Origin: Candidatus Sericytochromatia bacterium S15B-MN24 CBMW_12
Lineage (GTDB): Bacteria; Cyanobacteriota; Sericytochromatia; S15B-MN24; UBA4093
Direction: 5' to 3'
Length of the DNA stretch: 64,000 bases
Assembly: GCA_002083825.1 (NCBI GenBank)
Contig: DAZV01000049.1
Span: 143,757 to 207,756 of the forward strand
A program made the translations under genes and the position numbers. The notes beneath the pieces are model-generated. The model did no database searches. It was not told the origin of the DNA and saw nothing but the letters and a program-made list of their open reading frames with translations. Positions 53,431 through 61,851 of this stretch are shown one piece after another (the stretch's first letter is position 1; each line of letters starts with the position of its first letter).

Positions 53431-54294
53431 GTGACCAACAAGCTCGAATCATTCCTGATGCAAAAGCTGGATAACCTTCCCCAGTTCACCTTCTCCCCCG
53501 CCATGAACGACGTCATGACCATGCTCGACGATCCGAGCATCCCCATGGAGGTCATCGCCGCGAAGATCCAGGGAGACCCGGTCCTCTCAAAGGCCGTCCT
53601 CAACACCAGCTCCCAGACGGCCCAGCGAACGATGCAGAGCGTTCACCAGGCCATCCGCCTCACGGGACTGCAGACGGTCAAGGCCTTCATCACCTCCACC
53701 CTCGAAGCCGATACCCAGACCACGGTCGACGGCGGCACCTTCGAGATCATGCAGGGGCGGCTCTGGCATCATTCCCAGCATGTCGCCATCTGCTGCCAAT
53801 TGCTGGCCGCGGAATGGGACTACCCCAACCTCTCGCAAGCCTACACCGCGGGCCTCTTCCACGACATCGGGGAGGCCATCCTCAACGCCTTCGCCTACGA
53901 CGAGATCTGCGACGCCATCAAGCTCACCCAGGCCAAGGCCATCGCGACCTACACGGCTGAAGACCGCGCCCTGGGCTTCAACCACGCCTACTTCGGCGCC
54001 AAGGTCGCCGAACGATGGGGACTTCCGCCCGCCATCATCGAACCCATCGCCCTCCACCACCAGCCCAAGGAAGCCGTGATCAACAAGAAACTCGTCAAGA
54101 TCGTTCACCTCGCCGACGTCGCCGCGCACTGCCAACACACCAAGCTCCCGCTGGGGATCAGCCTCTTCCCCGTGGACAAATCGGTGCTCGCCGAGCTCCC
54201 CTTCCCCAAGGAGCATCTGATGGAGCTGGCCCAGAAAGCCGCCGACCTGCTGGCCAAGATCGAATCCTCCGCTCCGGCCACCGCCGCGACCTGA
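53431..54294 (+). CDS. HDOD domain signalling protein
   Basis: The 287-residue protein is one HDOD domain: DDPSIPMEVIAAKIQGDPVLSKAVLNTSS, LWHHSQHVAICCQLLA, AGLFHDIGEAIL and PAIIEPIALHHQPKEA. HDOD proteins are HD-like but without phosphodiesterase activity in most cases, and act in signalling and twitching/biofilm regulation. The HD-like residues FHDIGE are present. GTG start with GGAGGAG upstream; a strong terminator follows. Confidence 0.88.
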   Translation: MTNKLESFLMQKLDNLPQFTFSPAMNDVMTMLDDPSIPMEVIAAKIQGDPVLSKAVLNTSSQTAQRTMQSVHQAIRLTGLQTVKAFITSTLEADTQTTVDGGTFEIMQGRLWHHSQHVAICCQLLAAEWDYPNLSQAYTAGLFHDIGEAILNAFAYDEICDAIKLTQAKAIATYTAEDRALGFNHAYFGAKVAERWGLPPAIIEPIALHHQPKEAVINKKLVKIVHLADVAAHCQHTKLPLGISLFPVDKSVLAELPFPKEHLMELAQKAADLLAKIESSAPATAAT

Positions 54295-54317
54295 CGCGTC
54301 GAAACCCTCTCGAGACA

Positions 54318-54355
54318 CAGGCCCCGTCGCTTCCAGTCCGAAGCGACGGGGCCTG
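54318..54355. terminator. Bidirectional terminator
   Basis: A perfect 16-bp stem (54318-54333 with 54340-54355) and 6-base loop between the convergent HDOD and DUF523 genes. Confidence 0.85.
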
Positions 54356-54357
54356 AC

Positions 54358-54807
54358 TCATGGAAAGTCCTCCTCGTCGTAGAGGTCGAGCCCCTCTCGT
54401 TCGAGCAGAGCAGCGGTCACCCCCATGCCGGGCATGAGCTTGCCGGCGAAGCTGCCGTCATAAACCTGCTTTCCTCCGCACGACGGGCTGCGGGCCTTGA
54501 GAATGGCGGCCGTCGCCGCGCAGCCGCGGGCGATGGCCAAGGTCGCGTGGGCCCCCGCCAGAAAGGCCTCGGTGACGTCTCCCCCGTCCAGCCCCAGGAT
54601 CCGGGCCGTTCCCTCGATGACGCCGGAACCGTCTCCGCCCTGAAGCTCGGCGGGCGGGCGCGGAGTGGGCAGGCCCCCGAGTTGCTCGGGGCAAACCGCT
54701 ACGGCCCGGCCCTCGCGGACCAGTCGGGCGAGCTCGGGGTAGCCGTCGAAGCCTTCCCCGTCGTAGCGACATCGCTTGCCAATCAAGCAGGCGCTGATCA
54801 GGAGCAA
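54358..54807 (-). CDS. DUF523 family protein
   Basis: A 149-residue protein of the DUF523 family: ISACLIGKRCRYDG at the N-terminus, AVCPEQLGGLPTPRPPAE, and LKARSPSCGGKQVYDGSFAGKLMPGMGVTAALL. The conserved cysteines (C7, C14, the VCPE and SPSCGG cysteines) suggest metal or Fe-S binding; function not established. TTG start overlaps the upstream hydrolase end by ten bases. Confidence 0.88.
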   Translation of the reverse strand: MLLISACLIGKRCRYDGEGFDGYPELARLVREGRAVAVCPEQLGGLPTPRPPAELQGGDGSGVIEGTARILGLDGGDVTEAFLAGAHATLAIARGCAATAAILKARSPSCGGKQVYDGSFAGKLMPGMGVTAALLEREGLDLYDEEDFP

Positions 54808-55619
54808 ACGGAGCCGCCCGCGGCGAGGGGAAGAAAGGCGGCGATCGCCTCGTTGACCGCTCCGGGCCGCTCGATCATCGGCACGTGGCCAGCCCGCGCG
54901 ATCACGGCCAGCCGCGAGTTCGGAATGCCCGCGGCAAAGGCCTCCCCGTAATCCAGGGGAATGATCCGGTCGCCTTCTCCCCAGATCACCAGCGTGGGGG
55001 CCTGAATCTCGCCGAGCCGATCCTGCATGTCGCGGCGCAAGGGGCCCGCGGTGAGCCGAAGCATGGTCTCGCGAGCCTGCTTCTGCTCGGGAGAGTCCAC
55101 CCCGCGCTCGACCATCGAGACCTGGCGGGCGGCCAAGCCGGACGACCCGGCGTCACGGCCGGAAGCCGAATAAAAGAGCAGCGAGGCGAACTTCCGCGGG
55201 TCGGTCTCGCGGATTCCGACCGTGGGAATGCCAGGAAGCCTGAGGCCCGAACTGTTGACCAGCACCAGACCCGAGACCCGCTCGGGATGATCCAGCGCGA
55301 GCTGAAGGGCGACCCGACCGCCCATGGAATTTCCGACCAGCACGGCCTGGGCAAGGCCTGCCATCGCCATCAGGGCCAGGACGAAGGCCGGATAATCGTC
55401 GAGGGAGGCGATGAAATCCGGCAGCGGCGTCCGCCCGTTGCCGGGGAGATCCGGGGCGATCACCCGATGATCCGGCGCGAACCGGCGCAGCTGGTTGAAC
55501 CAGACCTTCCCCGATCCGCCCGTACCGTGCAGGAAGATGATCCCGGGGCCTTGCCCCGCGGATAGCACGGTGGTGGGCAATCCCTTGACGATCCATTCCT
55601 GTTTCAACATCGTGGACAT
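54798..55619 (-). CDS. Alpha/beta-hydrolase
   Basis: The 273-residue hydrolase has IIFLHGTGGSGKVW (oxyanion strand), VLVGNSMGGRVALQLA with the nucleophile serine, LVIWGEGDRIIP, and AGHVPMIERP with the catalytic histidine. It resembles acyl/aromatic-ester hydrolases. ATG 55619 has GGGAGGA upstream. Overlaps DUF523, so they may be coupled. Substrate unknown. Confidence 0.87.
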   Translation of the reverse strand: MSTMLKQEWIVKGLPTTVLSAGQGPGIIFLHGTGGSGKVWFNQLRRFAPDHRVIAPDLPGNGRTPLPDFIASLDDYPAFVLALMAMAGLAQAVLVGNSMGGRVALQLALDHPERVSGLVLVNSSGLRLPGIPTVGIRETDPRKFASLLFYSASGRDAGSSGLAARQVSMVERGVDSPEQKQARETMLRLTAGPLRRDMQDRLGEIQAPTLVIWGEGDRIIPLDYGEAFAAGIPNSRLAVIARAGHVPMIERPGAVNEAIAAFLPLAAGGSVCS

Positions 55620-55671
55620 GAACTTTTCCTCCCGATCCGATTCTACACCACCGCAAGAATTCCACCGTTCG

Positions 55672-55700
55672 TTGACCCCTCTCGGGACTTGGGATAGGCT
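55672..55700 (+). promoter_or_regulatory. Sigma-70 promoter of the small acidic protein gene
   Basis: TTGACC (55672-55677) and TAGGCT (55695-55700) are 17 bases apart. The transcript would begin near 55707, about 24 bases before the ATG. Confidence 0.6.
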
Positions 55701-55730
55701 GAGGCCGCAACTTTCGAGAGGAGGTCCACC

Positions 55731-55991
55731 ATGGGTAAACGGGTCATCAACGGTGCGGCGGGGGGAGATCCGCGCTTCGTCGTGGATCAGGAAAGGGCAA
55801 ACGAGACGATTCCCGAGAATCCGGGCTGGAACTCGGAGGCCGCATTCCGGCACCATGAGCGCTCCCTGGCCGAGGATCCGGAGTTATCGCCCAACCAGAG
55901 CATTCCGGGCCCCATGGAAACGCACGAGGAGCCCCGCATGCACTTCGAGCAAGTGGGATTCCGTGAACCGACCGATCATTCGTCCTCCTGA
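55731..55991 (+). CDS. Small acidic hypothetical protein
   Basis: An 86-residue hydrophilic protein (MGKRVINGAAGGDPRFVVDQER...), rich in Glu/Pro/His, without recognisable domain or signal. It has AGGAGG upstream, its own promoter and a strong terminator, so it is a genuine monocistronic gene. Low complexity of the tail suggests disorder. Stress-protein-like charged composition is only an impression. Confidence 0.7.
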   Translation: MGKRVINGAAGGDPRFVVDQERANETIPENPGWNSEAAFRHHERSLAEDPELSPNQSIPGPMETHEEPRMHFEQVGFREPTDHSSS

Positions 55992-56004
55992 ATCCGCAAG
56001 CCTC

Positions 56005-56046
56005 GCCCGTGGGCGCTCCCTGAAGGGAGCGCCCACGGGCCTTTTT
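56005..56046 (+). terminator. Strong rho-independent terminator
   Basis: A perfect 16-bp stem (56005-56020 with 56025-56040) with TGAA loop followed by CTTTTTG. Confidence 0.9.
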
Positions 56047-56061
56047 GATGGACCCGGGGAC

Positions 56062-56090
56062 TTGCCTTACGCGCATGAGAAACCTATACT
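56062..56090 (+). promoter_or_regulatory. Promoter of the 338-residue lipoprotein gene
   Basis: TTGCCT (56062-56067) and TATACT (56085-56090) with 17-base spacing. The transcript start (~56097) leaves a ~200-base AT-richer leader with repeated AAGCTT/GTTAAC motifs and a GGAGCC/GGCTCC hairpin before the ATG at 56301. Confidence 0.6.
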
Positions 56091-56300
56091 GGACATTAAC
56101 CTAAGCTTAACTATGAATCCGGTTGCCGGGAGCATGGTCGGAGCCTCGCCCGCGACGGCTCCCGATTGACCCCAAGCTTGTTAACCAAAAGCTTGCTGAA
56201 AATTAGCCTCAACATGACCCAGGGCACGTCAGAACGTCGCCTATCCGAGCGATAAAGAAGTTAACGGCTTGTAGATGGCCGTCGAGGAGGGGAGACGAAG

Positions 56301-57317
56301 ATGCAGCCGAAAACCAAGTTGCTAGCCGGAGCAATGGCGCTCCTGACGCTTCTGGCCACGGGCTGCGGGCAGAACCCCAGCACGGCTACCCCCGAAAAAG
56401 GGGAAAGGGTCGCCATCCAGCGCCCCACCGGCCGCGTGACGGGCTTCTACACCCGAAACGTCATCTATCGCGTCGACGAGGAGATCACCGTCGGCATGCC
56501 GAATCTCAACGCCGACATCCAGGTCTATCAAGAGAACCAGCCGTTCATCCCCGCCAACCGCGAGGACTACCTCGTCCGGATTCACACCGGCGATCTGATC
56601 ATCGAGCAGGACGCCCTCGCCAAGATCTTCAACAAGTACGAGCTCAACTATCCCGGCTGCCCGCTGAGCAACCTCTCCATCGAAGCCAAGAACGGCAAGT
56701 TGAAGATGTCCGGCACCATGCGCAAGGGCATCCCGCTTCCTTTCGAGATGGAAGGGTCGCTGCGGCCCAACGGTAGCGGCCAGGTCGTGCTCACCCCGGA
56801 TACGGTCAAGTCCGCCGGCATCCCGGTCAAGGGCCTCATGAACCTGATCGGCCTCGAGGTGGCGAGCCTCATGAACTCCCGTCCCAACGGCGGCATGAAG
56901 ATAGACGGCAACGACATCATCATCTACCCCGACCGCTTGCTGCCCGCTCCGGCCATCGCCGGGTTCGTCTCCGGCGTTCGCATCGAAGCCGGCAAGGTCA
57001 TCATGGTCTTCGACGACCAGGTCCGCCGCGACATTCCCAGCCTCCCCGAACCCTGGGCCCCGAACTGGATCCTCATGAAGGGCGGCAACGTCCTGATCAA
57101 CAACCACCTGATCCTCGATGCGACCCTGCAAATGGTCGATCTCAACCCCAAGGACCCGATGAACTTCTGCATGGCGCTCTACCGCGAGCAGGTTCAAGCC
57201 GGCATGACCGTGGGGAGCCCCGACGGCACCATCGCCTACATTCCCGACGTCTACGACATGAACACCCCGTTGCCCCGATTCCGGCCCAACATGCCGGGCT
57301 CGCCCGGAAGCAACTGA
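56301..57317 (+). CDS. Lipoprotein of unknown function
   Basis: A 338-residue lipoprotein: signal MQPKTKLLAGAMALLTLLATGC with lipidated cysteine ~22. The mature part is beta-rich, with LIIEQDALAKIFNKYELNYPGCPLSNLSIEAKNGKL and KSAGIPVKGLMNLIGLEVASLM segments. The pattern (short beta layers around an amphipathic helix) resembles lipid-binding BPI/TULIP-like folds, but I cannot confirm it. GAGGAGGGGAG precedes the ATG. It is transcribed from its own promoter with a ~200-base leader. Confidence 0.72.
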   Translation: MQPKTKLLAGAMALLTLLATGCGQNPSTATPEKGERVAIQRPTGRVTGFYTRNVIYRVDEEITVGMPNLNADIQVYQENQPFIPANREDYLVRIHTGDLIIEQDALAKIFNKYELNYPGCPLSNLSIEAKNGKLKMSGTMRKGIPLPFEMEGSLRPNGSGQVVLTPDTVKSAGIPVKGLMNLIGLEVASLMNSRPNGGMKIDGNDIIIYPDRLLPAPAIAGFVSGVRIEAGKVIMVFDDQVRRDIPSLPEPWAPNWILMKGGNVLINNHLILDATLQMVDLNPKDPMNFCMALYREQVQAGMTVGSPDGTIAYIPDVYDMNTPLPRFRPNMPGSPGSN

Positions 57318-57331
57318 CCCGCCCGACACCC

Positions 57332-58102
57332 TCAGGCGATGAGCGAGTAAACCATCTGCAAGGCCGTCACCAGAATGGTGGCGGCCAATAACTTTCGCAG
57401 CAAACCAACGGGCAAGCGGTGGCTGAGGTTGGCCCCCAGGGGCGCGCCGGCGAGCGCCCCGACGACCAGGAAAAAAGCCTCTCGCCATGGAACCTGGTGC
57501 ACCATCGCCTTGCCCAGGGTCCCCAGCAGACCGGCCATGAGCACCGCGGCAAGCGATGTCCCGATGACCAGCCGGATCGGTAAGCGAAACACGGTCGTGA
57601 GCAGCGGAATCATCAGAACCCCGCCCCCGATCCCCACCAAGCCGGCGGCCAGGCCCACGAAGAACGACAGCGGCACGGCCAGCCCCATCCTGAACCCCGG
57701 GGGAACCCCCGATCCCTCGACGGCCTTGGGAGCCGGCACGAACATCAGCACCGCCGACACGATCGCCAGCCCCGCGAAGACGATTCGCAACAGCGCCTCG
57801 GGCGCATGCCCCGAGGCCAGCCCCCCCAGAACCGCCCCGAACCCCACGCTGGCTCCTAGCGGCACGGCCAGTTGCCGCGGAACCAAGCCGCGCCGGGCAT
57901 GGGCCCTCAGGCTCATGAGCGAGCCGGCCAGCACCTGAACCATGCTCATCCCGACCACCTGCCCCATGGCGTAGGTCGCAACGCCAAACCAGCTCGGCAA
58001 GTAGAGCGCCATGGGGATCAGGACCACGCCCCCGCCGATCCCGAGCAAACCGGAGGCGAAGGCTCCCAGGAAACCGATCACCACCAAGAGAATCTCCGCC
58101 AC
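57332..58102 (-). CDS. TSUP family permease (TauE/SafE)
   Basis: A 256-residue inner-membrane protein with ~7-8 helices in two halves. Each half has the GLLGIGGGVVLIPM / GLVGIGGGVLMIPL motif of the TSUP (TauE/SafE sulfite-exporter) family. Members move sulfite, sulfoacetate or other small anions. GTG start with GAGGAG upstream. Substrate unknown. Confidence 0.88.
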   Translation of the reverse strand: MAEILLVVIGFLGAFASGLLGIGGGVVLIPMALYLPSWFGVATYAMGQVVGMSMVQVLAGSLMSLRAHARRGLVPRQLAVPLGASVGFGAVLGGLASGHAPEALLRIVFAGLAIVSAVLMFVPAPKAVEGSGVPPGFRMGLAVPLSFFVGLAAGLVGIGGGVLMIPLLTTVFRLPIRLVIGTSLAAVLMAGLLGTLGKAMVHQVPWREAFFLVVGALAGAPLGANLSHRLPVGLLRKLLAATILVTALQMVYSLIA

Positions 58103-58255
58103 GCTATCTCCTCTGAGCCCTCGATGCTTCGCCCTTCAGCCGCAGGTCCTGCTTCTGGCCCCTCTCGGCGCCAGCACTCCATCTTAACCCGCACTTGCCG
58201 CCGCCGCTCAAACAATCGCGCGCCGACCCCGCCCGCATCGTAAGCCCGCCTCCCC

Positions 58256-58284
58256 TTGCACGGGGCGCGGGAAGGCCGTATGCT
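58256..58284 (+). promoter_or_regulatory. Sigma-70 promoter immediately before the glycosidase start
   Basis: TTGCAC (58256-58261) and TATGCT (58279-58284) are 17 bases apart. The -10 ends seven bases before ATG 58292, so a leaderless or nearly leaderless transcript is expected. Confidence 0.6.
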
Positions 58285-58291
58285 CGAAGTC

Positions 58292-59482
58292 ATGAACCTC
58301 TTCGTCGGCTTCAAAGCCCGCAAGGCCCCCTTCCGGCTCAATGCCCTCGTCATCGCGGGTGGAGTCGGACTCGTCACGACGGCCCTCCTGGGAGCCTTGA
58401 TCTACCACCCCTTCGAATCCTCACCGTGGCCGCAGGCGCTCCCCGCCATCGGTTCGCCCTCTCACGAAGCGATTCCGCCCGAGCTGATCTGGGGGGTATC
58501 CTGGCATCCGGAACGCCTCGAGGATAGCTCCGGGGGCTACCAGGACCAGTTGAAGGCCGTCGGCGACCTCGGAGTCGGTCTGATTCGCTTCGACGTCCAC
58601 TGGAACCGCATGCAACCCACGGCCGATCAGCCCATCGACCTCGCGGGCCTTCCGTATTTCCGTTCACTCATCACTGACGCCAAGTCCAAAGGCCTGCAGA
58701 TCAAGGTGAACCTGGGCGGTTACCCGTCATGGGCGGTGAAGCTGGCCAACGAGACCCCGGACGACTTCTTTTCCAGGTATCGGACCTATGTACGTTCAGT
58801 GGTCGCCACGCTGGGAAGCGATGTGGATTACTACCAGATGGGCAACGAGTTCAATACCATCCTGGATCCCATTCCGGAGCCTTTGGATGGACGGCTGTTC
58901 CGGGAAGCCCGAGCGGAGATCGACGGGCAAAAGGCGAAGCAGCCCGGTTGGCGGGTGAAGACGGTCATCAATGTCTGCGATACGTTTTACCTGCCGTGGC
59001 AGGACGACCTGGAGCGGGTGATGGAGGAGTCCGCCGACGCGATCGACGTGATCGGCTACGATTTCTACCCGGGAAACTACTCGCATCCGCACGACTGGAG
59101 CGCCTGGCAGGCCCTCCAAACCCTCGCGAGCGTCATGCAGCGCTACGACAAGGAAGGGGCCATCTGCGAGACGGGATGCCCCGCCTTTCTCGGGGAGGGG
59201 CGGCAAGCGCGCTGGATCGCGAAATCGGCCCGCGCGCTGGGGCAGGAGATCGCCCGGAGCCCCATGCGCGATCGCTTTCTCTTCGCCGTTTTCTACGAAC
59301 TGGCCGACGATCCGCACCTGAAGGCCTGGCCGCCGCCCACGGAGAATTCGTTTGGCCTCATCGCCGCGGACGGCCGGCGCAAGCCCGGTTTCGACGCGTT
59401 CCGTCAGGTCATCGCCCCTCACGGACCGCAGGGGCCGCGCGCGCAATCAGAGCGGCCGATCGGCCGGGAGGCGGGAAGATGA
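58292..59482 (+). CDS. Membrane-anchored clan GH-A glycoside hydrolase
   Basis: A 396-residue protein with an N-terminal TM (~residues 17-38, LVIAGGVGLVTTALLGALI) and a (beta/alpha)8 hydrolase domain: LIRFDVHWNRMQP, QIKVNLGGYPSWAV, YQMGNEFN with the acid/base E186 after Asn, VIGYDFYPGNYS, and GAICETGCPAF with nucleophile E293. The NE + CE pair is the clan GH-A signature (GH5/GH39/GH53-type). It should hydrolyse beta-glycosidic bonds outside the inner membrane. The start is set by a promoter whose -10 covers the earlier ATG at 58280. Confidence 0.78.
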   Translation: MNLFVGFKARKAPFRLNALVIAGGVGLVTTALLGALIYHPFESSPWPQALPAIGSPSHEAIPPELIWGVSWHPERLEDSSGGYQDQLKAVGDLGVGLIRFDVHWNRMQPTADQPIDLAGLPYFRSLITDAKSKGLQIKVNLGGYPSWAVKLANETPDDFFSRYRTYVRSVVATLGSDVDYYQMGNEFNTILDPIPEPLDGRLFREARAEIDGQKAKQPGWRVKTVINVCDTFYLPWQDDLERVMEESADAIDVIGYDFYPGNYSHPHDWSAWQALQTLASVMQRYDKEGAICETGCPAFLGEGRQARWIAKSARALGQEIARSPMRDRFLFAVFYELADDPHLKAWPPPTENSFGLIAADGRRKPGFDAFRQVIAPHGPQGPRAQSERPIGREAGR

Positions 59483-59676
59483 GCTTCGAGACGATTCACG
59501 AGACCCTCAAGGAGGCCATTCGACTGGGTCCCCACCAGCAGATCGCGCTGGTGAAGGCCGTCGACGAGGCGTATGCCTTGATGGATGCCGAGGAACTCGG
59601 CGACGATCAGGTCCTGGCGCTGCGCATCCTGATCGCCCATGCCGAAGGCTTGATTGGCCGCTATTTCGGGATGTAA
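59479..59676 (+). CDS. Small hypothetical protein
   Basis: A 65-residue protein (MSFETIHETLKEAIRLGP...), acidic and helical, probably soluble. It overlaps the glycosidase stop (ATGA) with GGGAGG upstream, so it is co-expressed. Not a known family. A hairpin follows at 59758-59779. Confidence 0.65.
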   Translation: MSFETIHETLKEAIRLGPHQQIALVKAVDEAYALMDAEELGDDQVLALRILIAHAEGLIGRYFGM

Positions 59677-59783
59677 GTTCCACCGACTCCCTTCGTCCGT
59701 TCGCCCCTAGCCCGTCACGCCCCCTCCGCCTACGCTGGCAAGGGCTACGGGGGAAAGAGGCCGAGCGGCCGCTCGGCCTGCTA

Positions 59784-59837
59784 GACCGGGTACACCGGGT
59801 AATCCGGGTAAACCGGGGAAACCGGTCAACCGGGGAG
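59784..59837 (+). repeat. Six imperfect 9-bp tandem repeats
   Basis: Units of the form xACCGGGTA (gaccgggta, caccgggta, atccgggta, aaccgggga, aaccggtca, accggggag) are arrayed head to tail, ending 12 bases before the lipoprotein start at 59850. The last unit contains its Shine-Dalgarno (GGGGAGG). A perfect palindromic hairpin (59758-59779) precedes the array. Confidence 0.8.
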
Positions 59838-59849
59838 GCATGGAACGCG

Positions 59850-60293
59850 ATGCGGAGATCACTCGTCTGCCTGTTTTTCAGCCTGACGGCGTGTGCGGAG
59901 GGAGGGGCACCCGGGGGGACCAACCCGCTCCAGAACCCGATTATCACCCGGTTCGAGGTTTTCCCGAATCCCCAGTCTCCGGGACGGGGTCCCTTCGAGA
60001 TCCTGGCTCAGGCGAGCGGGGAGGGCGAGCTGAGATTCACATGGAGCGCGACCGGCGGACTGCTTTCGGTGGCCAGTCAGAGCGCCACGGCCTCCGGCGC
60101 CGTGCTGATCCCCAGCTTCAGTGCCTGGCAGCCACCCGATTTGCTTGGCAACTACGAGGTCTCGGTGACGGTTCAGGACGCGGGGGGCGGCACGTACCGT
60201 CGGATCGCCCGATTCCAGGTGGATCGAAACGTCACGCGGATCCTGGCGCCCGTTCCCGCCCAAGTCTCCTATCCGGACGCCTGGCCGCTTTAA
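59850..60293 (+). CDS. Small lipoprotein with Ig-like domain
   Basis: The 147-residue protein starts MRRSLVCLFFSLTACAEGG, a signal with lipobox LTAC. The rest is a PKD/Ig-like beta sandwich (ITRFEVFPNPQSPGRGPFEILAQASGEGELRFTWSATGG...GNYEVSVTVQDAGG). GGGGAGG lies ~10 bases upstream. Binding to polysaccharide or protein is typical of the fold. It is 57 bases before the chemoreceptor gene; no link is proven. Confidence 0.75.
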   Translation: MRRSLVCLFFSLTACAEGGAPGGTNPLQNPIITRFEVFPNPQSPGRGPFEILAQASGEGELRFTWSATGGLLSVASQSATASGAVLIPSFSAWQPPDLLGNYEVSVTVQDAGGGTYRRIARFQVDRNVTRILAPVPAQVSYPDAWPL

Positions 60294-60350
60294 AAACATG
60301 GGCAATCAGGGAATACTAGCCCTTGTCGTCCTACCCGGCGGGAGGTAAGC

Positions 60351-61751
60351 GTGGATCCCAACAGCCTCAAGGAATTTCTGATCGTCGCCTGGGTCATCGG
60401 GGGCGGCGTGGCCGCGGTCAACCTCTTTCACTATGCCCGGTTCGGGACCGGCCTCCAGTTCAAGCTCTCCGTCTCGACGGCCCCGCTGATCCTCACCGTG
60501 ACCCTCACCGGCTGGTTCATCGGGAAGTACGGCCTCGATCCGCGGGTGATCGTGCTGGCCTTGATACTCGGCGTGCTTTCCGCGATCTTCAAGGATTACG
60601 CCGCCCGGCGCTTCGTCATTCGACCCGTAGCGGCGCTCAAGGCCTACAGCCAGGCGATCGCCCAGGGAAACCTCAGCGCCCAGCTGTATCTCCCCCAGAA
60701 AGACGAAATGGGCGAGATGGCGATCGCCTTCCGCCACATGACAGCCGCCCTGCAAGGCATCATGGACGACGTTCGACTGGCCGCCGACACCGTCGCAGCC
60801 GCCGCCGATCAGACTCACGCCCGAATCCAGGAAACCAACGACGCCATGGGACAGCTGGGCAACCGCACGCATCGCGTGGCCCAGAGCGCCGAAATCCTGA
60901 CCGGCGACGTCTCCAAGACCTCCCGCCTCATGCAGGAAATCATCTCCAGCATTCAAAGCGTCGCCCAGAACGCCCAGCAAACCTCCGAAGCCAACACGCT
61001 CGCCTCCGATGCCGCCATGACCGGCAGCCAGGCCGTCGAGAAGACGGTCCAGGCCATGGGAGGCATCGAAATGGCCATGCGCCGGATCGTCACCGTGATC
61101 GAAGGCCTGGGACGCAGCTCCGCCGAAATCAGCACCATCATGAGCCTCATCGACGGCATCGCCAAAAAAACCAACCTCCTCGCCCTCAACGCCGCCATCG
61201 AGGCCGCGCGTGCCGGCGAACACGGCAAGGGCTTCGCCGTCGTCGCCGACGAAGTCCGCAGGCTCGCCGAACACTCGGCACAAGCCACCGGAGACTCGGC
61301 GAAACGGCTCCTCGAAATCCAAAGCCAAATAGACGAGGCCCTGCGCCTGACCCGACAGGGCGACGACTCCATCCAAGGCGGCATGGTGCTCGCCCAATCC
61401 ACCGGCGTCGCCCTCCACGACATCGTCTCCGCCATGACCGCCGTCGCCGGCAGGCTGGAGGAAATCCGCCTGGCCACTCGCGAACAAGCCAGCCACGGAG
61501 ACCGCATCATCCACTCCGTCGAATCGATGACCCGCCTCACCCAGCAGGTCTCAGCCGCCACGTCCGAACACGAACGCGACGGAGCCCGCATGCACGACGC
61601 CCTCGGCGATATCCACCGGATGGCGGCCAGCCTCCACCAAGAAGCGCAAACCCTCCGACAGGCCATCACCTACTTCCAGCATGGAGAACCTCACCAAACC
61701 ATCCTCTCGCCTGCACCCCCCCGAACCCTGCAGATCTCCCCCAAACCATGA
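60351..61751 (+). CDS. Methyl-accepting chemotaxis protein
   Basis: A 466-residue receptor with two N-terminal TMs (about residues 7-25 and 46-82), almost no periplasmic domain, a HAMP segment (~85-135), and the signalling tip [35 protein letters not shown]. Methylation helices flank it. GTG start after GGGAGG. With no ligand domain it may sense membrane/energy state or depend on a partner. Che genes are not in the window. Confidence 0.88.
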   Translation: MDPNSLKEFLIVAWVIGGGVAAVNLFHYARFGTGLQFKLSVSTAPLILTVTLTGWFIGKYGLDPRVIVLALILGVLSAIFKDYAARRFVIRPVAALKAYSQAIAQGNLSAQLYLPQKDEMGEMAIAFRHMTAALQGIMDDVRLAADTVAAAADQTHARIQETNDAMGQLGNRTHRVAQSAEILTGDVSKTSRLMQEIISSIQSVAQNAQQTSEANTLASDAAMTGSQAVEKTVQAMGGIEMAMRRIVTVIEGLGRSSAEISTIMSLIDGIAKKTNLLALNAAIEAARAGEHGKGFAVVADEVRRLAEHSAQATGDSAKRLLEIQSQIDEALRLTRQGDDSIQGGMVLAQSTGVALHDIVSAMTAVAGRLEEIRLATREQASHGDRIIHSVESMTRLTQQVSAATSEHERDGARMHDALGDIHRMAASLHQEAQTLRQAITYFQHGEPHQTILSPAPPRTLQISPKP

Positions 61752-61851
61752 CCCAGTCCTCCCTCTAGCGGACCAAAACAGCTCAGGGACTGGACAGCAA
61801 CCACACTTTCATAGCAAAATCAACTCATCCGTCAACGACGATGAGGAACCG

